In this document: positions 23,636-29,956 of the stretch, in pieces
Position numbering within the stretch: the stretch's first letter is position 1
How the letters are laid out: each line of letters opens with the position of its first letter
Assembly (NCBI GenBank): GCA_018266335.1
Contig: JAFEAR010000012.1
Span: 1 to 29,956, forward strand
Source of the DNA: Bdellovibrionales bacterium
GTDB lineage: Bacteria; Bdellovibrionota; UBA2428
Reading direction: 5' to 3'
DNA: 29,956 bases
Notes under the pieces: model-generated
Told to the model about the DNA's origin: nothing
The model's database searches: none
The model's input: only the letters and a program-made list of their open reading frames with translations
Translations under genes and position numbers: made by a program

Positions 23636-24445
23636 ATGCGTGCCCAGGTGTTTGATTTTGAAGACTATAAGAAATACCTCCTGAAAGTTCTGAATCAGAA
23701 CGAAACCCGGGGACAGCGCACGCGTCTGGCTGCAGTCATGAATTGTCATACGGCCTATGTCTCCCAAGTGCTCAACGGAAAGGCCCAGATAAGTTTAGAG
23801 CAGGCCGTGCGTGTGAATGAATTTTTGGGACACTCGCGGGAAGAAGGCCACTTCTTCCTACTCCTTGTGCAGCTGGCACGGGCGGGATCGGCCGAACTAA
23901 AAGAATACTTTCGCGGACAAATTCGCCAAATTCTCGCGCAGCGCTTGCAAGTTAAAAACCGCATTCCGGCCAAGCGACTGGTATCGGCGGCGCATCAGTC
24001 GATGTACTACAGCTCTTGGCACTACCCGGCCGTGCACATGGCGCTCACAATTCCATCGTTGCGCTCGCCCGAAAATCTGGCCCGGGCCTTTGCGCTTTCG
24101 CTCGGCAAGGTGGGGGAAATTTTACAATTCTTAGTGGAGGCGGGTTTAGCCCGCGAAAATGGAAAAGAATTTGTGGCGGGCGAATCAGCTTTGCATCTGA
24201 ACAATGATTCGCCACTGATCGCGCGGCACCACGCAAACTGGCGTCTGCGGGCAATGGCCGCGATGGATGATGAGCGCGCGAGTGACTTGCACTACTCTTC
24301 GGTGGTTTCTGCAGCGCACGCGGATTTACCTCAGATCAAAGCGATTCTCATTCGCACCATCGAAGAAATTCGTTCCGTCGTGAAGACGTCGAGCGAAGAG
24401 GCCGTGGTGTGTTACGCCATGGACCTTTTCTCGCTCACAAATTAG
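23636..24445 (+). CDS. TIGR02147-family putative transcriptional regulator
   Basis: A 269-residue protein. It opens with the family's FEDYKKYLLKVLNQN segment and an XRE-like helix-turn-helix (RTRLAAVMNCHTAYVSQVLNGKAQISLEQAVRVNEFLG, about 27-66). The middle and C-terminal regions, with SSWHYPAVHMALTIPS and a helical end (IRTIEEIRSVVKTS), match the TIGR02147/DUF4423 layout. These proteins are abundant in Bdellovibrio and Fibrobacter; targets are unknown. It diverges from the metalloprotease and overlaps the convergent prpC by four bases at the stop codons. It could control the protease unit, by position only. Confidence 0.85.
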   Translation: MRAQVFDFEDYKKYLLKVLNQNETRGQRTRLAAVMNCHTAYVSQVLNGKAQISLEQAVRVNEFLGHSREEGHFFLLLVQLARAGSAELKEYFRGQIRQILAQRLQVKNRIPAKRLVSAAHQSMYYSSWHYPAVHMALTIPSLRSPENLARAFALSLGKVGEILQFLVEAGLARENGKEFVAGESALHLNNDSPLIARHHANWRLRAMAAMDDERASDLHYSSVVSAAHADLPQIKAILIRTIEEIRSVVKTSSEEAVVCYAMDLFSLTN

Positions 24446-25581
24446 CTCCGCTCGGACAGTTTGCGGACTTTGCGTTCGGGTTGGCCGGTGTACTGCGATA
24501 GCGGGCGGATGAGGCGGTTGTTCGCGGTCTGTTCGAAGATGTGGGCGCTCCAGCCCGTCACGCGGCTCATCACGAAAATGGGCGTGAACATGTCGATGTC
24601 AAAGCCCATAAGGTAGTACGCCGGACCCGCGGGGAAATCGAGGTTCGGGTGAATGTTCTTCTCCGCGATCATCGTTTCTTCGAGCACTTTGGAAATATCG
24701 TGCCACTTGGTTTCGCCTTTGAGCTTGGCGACCAGCAGGCCGTACTTGTTCATGGTGGGGGCGCGGGAGTCGCCGCGCTTGTACACGCGGTGACCAAAGC
24801 CCATGATTTTCTTTTTGGTCGCCAGCGCATCCAGCATCCAGGCTTTCGCCTTGGACACTTCGCCCACTTCTTTGAGCATGTGCATGACTTCTTCGTTAGC
24901 GCCGCCGTGGAGCGGGCCCTTGAGCGAGCAGATGCCACCAACGATGGCGCTGTAGATGTCGCTCATCGTGGACGTCACGACGCGCGAAGTAAAGGTAGAC
25001 GCGTTAAAGCTGTGCTCCGCGTACAGAGTGAGCGAAACGTCGAAGGCCTTGACGATGTCCTTGTGGGGAATTTCGCCGAAGCACATGTGAAAGAAGTTCT
25101 CCGCCATGGAGCAGTCCTGGCGGGGCGCGATGGGCTTGAGGCCCTTGCGGCAGCGGTAGTCGGTGGCGATGATGGTGGGCACCTTGGCGAGGATGTTCAT
25201 GGCCTTGGCCAAATTGGCCTTGGGCTCGCGGTCCCACATTTTTTTGTCTTCCATGCCCAGGAAGCTCACGCCCGTGCGGACGGTGTCCATGGGGTGCGCG
25301 TGCTTGGGATAGAGCTCGATGCTCTTTTGCAAATCGGCGGAGATGGGGCGCAGGCTGCGCTCGAGTTTGGTGAACTCGTCCAGTTGCGCCTTGGTGGGGA
25401 GGTCGTCGTGCCACAGGAGGTAGGCGACTTCCTCAAACGTACAATTCTCGGCGAGGTCCTGCACCGGGTAGCCACGGTACACGAGGGCGTTGATGTCGGG
25501 CATCACTTTGGAAACGGCGGTCGTGTCGACCACCACGCCATCGAGGCCACGTTTAATTTCGGGAGCTGCTACATCTGCCAT
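24442..25581 (-). CDS. prpC: 2-methylcitrate synthase (citrate synthase family)
   Basis: A 379-residue protein of the short citrate-synthase type. Catalytic residues are His225 (SLKGPLHGGANEE), His264 (GFGHRVYKRGDSRAP) and Asp315 (HPNLDFPAG). Given its place after prpD and prpB it should condense propionyl-CoA with oxaloacetate to 2-methylcitrate, perhaps with some citrate synthase activity. AAGGTG precedes the ATG. The end overlaps the convergent regulator gene by four bases, leaving no room for a terminator between them. Confidence 0.94.
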   Translation of the reverse strand: MADVAAPEIKRGLDGVVVDTTAVSKVMPDINALVYRGYPVQDLAENCTFEEVAYLLWHDDLPTKAQLDEFTKLERSLRPISADLQKSIELYPKHAHPMDTVRTGVSFLGMEDKKMWDREPKANLAKAMNILAKVPTIIATDYRCRKGLKPIAPRQDCSMAENFFHMCFGEIPHKDIVKAFDVSLTLYAEHSFNASTFTSRVVTSTMSDIYSAIVGGICSLKGPLHGGANEEVMHMLKEVGEVSKAKAWMLDALATKKKIMGFGHRVYKRGDSRAPTMNKYGLLVAKLKGETKWHDISKVLEETMIAEKNIHPNLDFPAGPAYYLMGFDIDMFTPIFVMSRVTGWSAHIFEQTANNRLIRPLSQYTGQPERKVRKLSERS

Positions 25582-25605
25582 AAGTCACCTTTCTAAATGC
25601 GAGAG

Positions 25606-26505
25606 CTATTTCTTCACGGAAAAATTGAAAATGTTCGTGTCGAAATCGTTGTAGTCTTTGTAGCGCACAATCTCGTACAGGCGTGCGCGGTGTTGCATCT
25701 GCGGAAGCAGGGCTTCCTGATTGTCATTATCCTTGAGTGAGCGCAGGCCGTCTTCGACACCCTTCATGGCCAGGCGGAAAGCCGTCTGCGGGTAGATCAC
25801 CAAGTTAAAGCCCAGGGCTTCGAGTTGTTTGGCGGTGAGGAGTTTGGATTTGCCGAACTCCGTCATGTTTGCCAGCAGGGGCACCTTGATGGCCTTGCGG
25901 AATTTTTCGAACTCCGCTTCGTTCTCGAGGGCTTCGGGGAAAATCATTTCGGCGCCGGCGTCTACGTAGGCCTGCGCGCGGGCAATGGCCTTGTCGAGCC
26001 CTTCCGAGGCGCGCGCGTCCGTGCGGGCGATGATCAGAAAGTTCGGGTCGCGCTTGCCGCGCACCGCCGCGCTGATTTTTTGCACCATCTGCGAGGTTTC
26101 CACGAGCGACTTGCCGTCCAGATGACCGCAGCGCTTGGGATTCATTTGGTCTTCCAGATGACAGCCAGCGAGGCCGTTGTCCTCGAGCTCCTGCACCGTG
26201 CGGGCCACGCTCATGGCCTCGCCAAATCCGGTGTCGATGTCGATGATGGACGGCAATTCCGTAACGCGCGAAATGGCGCGGCCGCGGCCCACCACTTCTG
26301 TTTGCGTGGTGAGGCCCACGTCCGGCAGGCCAAGTTCGTTGGAAATGCCGGCACCCGAAATATAGATGCCGTCAAATCCTAATTCAGAAGCGATCATCGC
26401 CACGAAGGGGGAGAAAGCGCCCGGAAAGCGCAGCAGCTTGCCGCTGCGCAAGGCCGCACGAAACTCCGCGCGCTTGGTGGCGCCCGTCTTCTTGGCGAAC
26501 AACAT
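25606..26505 (-). CDS. prpB: 2-methylisocitrate lyase
   Basis: A 299-residue member of the isocitrate lyase/PEP mutase family. The active-site loop is NPKRCGHLDG with Cys126; the metal-binding block is IIDIDTGFGEA and the ED pair is in GCHLEDQ. The enzyme splits 2-methylisocitrate into pyruvate and succinate. The ATG shares its first base with the TAA of prpD (TAATG), so the pair is translationally coupled. prpC follows after 24 bases. Confidence 0.95.
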   Translation of the reverse strand: MLFAKKTGATKRAEFRAALRSGKLLRFPGAFSPFVAMIASELGFDGIYISGAGISNELGLPDVGLTTQTEVVGRGRAISRVTELPSIIDIDTGFGEAMSVARTVQELEDNGLAGCHLEDQMNPKRCGHLDGKSLVETSQMVQKISAAVRGKRDPNFLIIARTDARASEGLDKAIARAQAYVDAGAEMIFPEALENEAEFEKFRKAIKVPLLANMTEFGKSKLLTAKQLEALGFNLVIYPQTAFRLAMKGVEDGLRSLKDNDNQEALLPQMQHRARLYEIVRYKDYNDFDTNIFNFSVKK

Positions 26506-28016
26506 TAGAAAATACCCCGCGTGTCGCGCGCGTTGTGCGTGAGCTTGGCCATTTCAACTTGAACGTTGAGTTGGCAAAGTTCCTCGTGCGTGAGTTTCGG
26601 CAGGCGATCGACGAGGGCAATGAAGCGATCGGCCTCGGCCTTCGTGATGATGCCTTCCGTGAGGGTGCGGAACTTGTTGACGTACTGCGGACGCGTCCAG
26701 GGCGTAGCGCCGGCGGGGTGCGCGTTGGCGACGGCCATTTCGTCCGTAATCGCTTTGCCGTTTTTGAGTTTGATTTCGATGCGGGCGCCGAAGGCTTTTT
26801 TGTTCGGATCGATGTCGTGGTAGCGCTCGGTCCACTTCGGATCTTCCACGGTCGAAATCTTGTGCCACAGTTTGACGGTGTCGGGGCGGGCCGCGCGCTC
26901 GGGTTTGTACGAGTCCACGTGGTGCCAGCGGCCGTCCTGCAGGGCGACGGCGAAGATGTACATAATGGAGTGATCGAGCGTTTCGCGGCTGGCCTTGGGA
27001 TCCATTTTTTGCGGATCGCCGGCGCCGGTGCCAATCACGTAGTGCGTGTGGTGCGAGGTGTGAATCACGATGCTCTCGATGTCATCGGGATTGGTGGGCA
27101 CTTTGTCTCGCATGCGGAACGCCAGATCGATGAGTGCCTGCGATTGGTACTCGGCGGAGTGTTCCTTGGTGTAGGACTCCATGATTGCGCGCTTGGCCTC
27201 GCCCTTTTCGGGGAGGGGCACTTCGTACTTTCCGTCTTTACCGCCCAACATGTAGGCAATGACGCTGTCTTCTCCTTCGTAAATCGGCGAGGGCGCTTTT
27301 TCGCCGCGCATGCAGCGGTCAACGGCCTCAACGGCGATCTTGCCGGCCCACGAGGGCGCATAAGCCTTCCAGCTAGAGATTTCGCCCTTGCGGGATTGGC
27401 GGGTGGAGAAGGCCACGTGCACGGCCTGTTGCACCGCTTGGTAAATCACGTCGGTGCTGAGCCCCAGGAGCGTGCCGATACCGGCTGCGGCCGAGGGCGC
27501 CAGGTGCGCGATGTGGTCTTTTTTGTACTGGTGTAGGCAAATCGATTTTACGAGATCGATTTGGATTTCGTAGCCGGTGGCGAGGCCGCGTACGAGGTCG
27601 GCGCCACTCTTCTTGCACTGCTGGGCCGTGGCTAGAATGGAGGGAATGTTGTCGCCGGGGTGGGAGTAGTCGGCGGCCAGGAAGGTGTCGTGCATGTCGA
27701 GCTCGCGCACGGCGGTGCCGTTGGCCCAGGCGGCCCATTCGGCCGAGAAGCGCTGACTGTTCGGCAGGCCGAACACCGTAGCGCCGCCTTCGCGCGGATG
27801 GCAGAGCGCTTGCGAGCGCGCGTTGGCCACGGGCTGACGATTGATGGCGGCGATAGCGACCGAGGCGTTGTCGATGATGCGGTTACCGATCATCTCCGTG
27901 ACTTCGGGCGTGACGGCGACGGGGTCCGTGGCGCACTCCGCAATTTTCCAAGCAAGTTGGTCCTGCTTAGCGAGGGGAACTTTGGAAGGGTAAACTTTTA
28001 CGAGATGCTTTTTCAT
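26505..28016 (-). CDS. prpD: 2-methylcitrate dehydratase (MmgE/PrpD family)
   Basis: A 503-residue iron-sulfur-independent dehydratase. Family blocks include [19 protein letters not shown], the active-site region [25 protein letters not shown], and [22 protein letters not shown]. It converts 2-methylcitrate toward 2-methylaconitate. It is the first gene of prpD-prpB-prpC. No propionyl-CoA synthetase is linked, which fits propionyl-CoA arriving from valine or odd-chain fatty acids. There is no clear Shine-Dalgarno, but a palindrome lies just before the start. Confidence 0.94.
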   Translation of the reverse strand: MKKHLVKVYPSKVPLAKQDQLAWKIAECATDPVAVTPEVTEMIGNRIIDNASVAIAAINRQPVANARSQALCHPREGGATVFGLPNSQRFSAEWAAWANGTAVRELDMHDTFLAADYSHPGDNIPSILATAQQCKKSGADLVRGLATGYEIQIDLVKSICLHQYKKDHIAHLAPSAAAGIGTLLGLSTDVIYQAVQQAVHVAFSTRQSRKGEISSWKAYAPSWAGKIAVEAVDRCMRGEKAPSPIYEGEDSVIAYMLGGKDGKYEVPLPEKGEAKRAIMESYTKEHSAEYQSQALIDLAFRMRDKVPTNPDDIESIVIHTSHHTHYVIGTGAGDPQKMDPKASRETLDHSIMYIFAVALQDGRWHHVDSYKPERAARPDTVKLWHKISTVEDPKWTERYHDIDPNKKAFGARIEIKLKNGKAITDEMAVANAHPAGATPWTRPQYVNKFRTLTEGIITKAEADRFIALVDRLPKLTHEELCQLNVQVEMAKLTHNARDTRGIF

Positions 28017-28032
28017 GCGGCTACGGGTCTAG

Positions 28033-28045
28033 CAGGTCTGACCTG
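28033..28045. promoter_or_regulatory. Palindrome CAGGTC-t-GACCTG upstream of prpD, possible operator
   Basis: A perfect inverted repeat with 6-base arms about 16 bases before the prpD ATG, flanked by further GGTC/GACC half-sites on both sides (GGGTCT and GACC). It sits where a repressor would block the start of the prp operon. The regulator is not identified, and no GntR- or PrpR-type gene is adjacent. Confidence 0.4.
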
Positions 28046-28094
28046 ACCTTGAAATCCCCGGGCCGGCGCGGGCGCGTGTTATTGCGGAGCGTTA

Positions 28095-28904
28095 ATGTTT
28101 CGGCGCGAGGGTGAGTGTGCCAAGATGGGGCAGATGTTTGCTTCCTTGTTTTACTATCCCAAACCTTTGTGGCGCGTGTGGAGTTTATTTGCGGGGCTCT
28201 TTGGCTGTATCTCGCTCGGGGCGCTGGGAATGTGGATTGTGATTGCCGATGCGTGCGGAGCTTCGCGCCGGACAGTGTCGGGCTGGATTTACGATTGGGC
28301 CATTCGCTTTTTGAACTTGGCGCACATTGAAGTGGTGGTGCGGGGGCGCGAAAATTTGGTGGGCGAGCATCCCAAGTTGGTGACCACCAATCACCAGAGC
28401 CTGCTGGATATTCCCACTTCGTACATCGCCATGAAGGACAGTGGCGACATGCGCATGGTTTCTAAAAAAGTGCTGGGGCATATTCCCTTCTTTGGCTGGG
28501 GCATGCGCTCGTGCGAGTTTATTCTGGTGGATCGTTCGAACCAGGCCTCGCGCGAGGCGGCGGGACTTAAAATTCGCGACCGCATTTTGAGCGGTCTACA
28601 AATTTGGATTGCGCCCGAGGGTACGCGCAGTGCCGACGGCACGTTGCTCGATTTTAAAACCGGTTCCTTCGCCTTCGCCATCGATGCGCAGGTGCCCGTG
28701 CAGCCCATCGTGATTTTCAATGCCAAGGACGCCATGCCCAAGAACTCGCTCTTCCTGCGCCCGGGCGCCAAAATCTACGTGCAAATTTTGCCCGAGGTCT
28801 CGACCGAGGGCCTCAAGCTCGAAGACCGCGGCATGCTCATGAACAAAGTTCGCGGCCAGATGTTGGAGACTCTGACCACTGGTCCTTTTGTCTCAAAAGT
28901 GTGA
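28095..28904 (+). CDS. plsC: 1-acyl-sn-glycerol-3-phosphate acyltransferase
   Basis: A 269-residue membrane-associated acyltransferase. The N-terminal hydrophobic segment (about 29-51) anchors it. The catalytic H-x4-D motif is NHQSLLD (His100, Asp105), the phosphate-binding motif is PEGTRS (174-179), and VPVQPIVI follows. The reaction makes phosphatidic acid from lysophosphatidic acid. I chose the ATG at 28095 because GGAG lies five bases upstream; ATGs at 28125 and 28134 are possible and would keep all motifs. The gene diverges from the prp operon and converges on the sigma-54 regulator. Confidence 0.9.
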   Translation: MFRREGECAKMGQMFASLFYYPKPLWRVWSLFAGLFGCISLGALGMWIVIADACGASRRTVSGWIYDWAIRFLNLAHIEVVVRGRENLVGEHPKLVTTNHQSLLDIPTSYIAMKDSGDMRMVSKKVLGHIPFFGWGMRSCEFILVDRSNQASREAAGLKIRDRILSGLQIWIAPEGTRSADGTLLDFKTGSFAFAIDAQVPVQPIVIFNAKDAMPKNSLFLRPGAKIYVQILPEVSTEGLKLEDRGMLMNKVRGQMLETLTTGPFVSKV

Positions 28905-28910
28905 CCAGTT

Positions 28911-28912
<2 letters not shown>
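28878..28912 (+). terminator. Likely terminator at the end of plsC
   Basis: ACTGGTC (28878-28884) pairs with GACCAGT (28903-28909), with an inner CTTTT/AAAAG stem, a three-base asymmetry and a TTTT run. It includes the plsC stop codon and touches the stop of the opposing gene. Confidence 0.5.

Positions 28913-29956
<1,044 letters not shown>

Noticed and set aside
28887..28909. TTTGTCTCAAAAGTGTGAC resembling the 7353-7372 repeat, considered as a shared regulatory site
   Set aside because: It is part of the plsC terminator hairpin and lies at the 3' ends of two convergent genes, where an operator is unlikely.

Overview
The window is a gene-dense stretch of a moderately GC-rich, Gram-negative bacterial chromosome. 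Signal peptides, lipoboxes, an outer-membrane-type beta-barrel, sigma-54 machinery and YceI/DedA families all point to a Gram-negative cell. The best lineage guess is Bdellovibrionota (Bdellovibrio/Oligoflexia-like). It rests on a small histone-fold protein resembling Bd0055 (HBb) of Bdellovibrio bacteriovorus, a TIGR02147-type regulator common in that group, and several secreted proteins of unknown function. This is inference from remembered families, not from a search.

Layout. 1-240: 3' end of an HNH endonuclease gene. 243-3715 (-): two overlapping half-transporter genes forming a heterodimeric ABC exporter. 3843-4325 (+): a DksA/TraR-like protein that has lost its zinc cysteines. 4343-5383 (-): a lipoprotein of unknown function. 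5545-5745 (+): a bacterial histone with its own strong terminator. The coding sequence of an outer-membrane protein (5732-6532) runs through that terminator. 6715-7263 (+): an exported protein of unknown function behind a sigma-54-like promoter. 7380-8208 (-): secreted thermonuclease and a small XRE-type protein. 8228-10302 (+): an unknown gene coupled to pyrC. 10393-11025 (+): rpsD. 11097-12580 (-): a cyclic-nucleotide-binding protein and a receiver-only response regulator. 12647-12967 (-): phhB. 13062-13649 (+): yceI-like. 13698-14369 (-): dedA-like.

Catabolic block. 14385-21064 (-) is a six-gene run: queH-like, mmsA, acyl-CoA dehydrogenase, enoyl-CoA hydratase, 3-hydroxyisobutyryl-CoA hydrolase and mmsB. 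The last five are the lower valine pathway from isobutyryl-CoA to propionyl-CoA. 24442-28016 (-) is prpD-prpB-prpC, the methylcitrate cycle that turns propionyl-CoA into pyruvate and succinate. The two blocks therefore form one logical route. Between them lie a putative secreted metzincin protease with a lipoprotein (21526-23485, -), a possible 52-residue small membrane protein (21262-21420, -) and a TIGR02147 regulator (23636-24445, +).

Right end: plsC-like acyltransferase (28095-28904, +) converges on a sigma-54 activator (-) that is cut by the window edge.

The most noteworthy items are the histone gene, the terminator embedded in the next gene's signal-peptide codons, the sigma-54-type promoter at 6650, the cysteine-depleted DksA-like protein and the N-terminally extended QueH at the head of the valine operon. 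I saw no tRNA, rRNA, CRISPR array, insertion sequence or phage gene.
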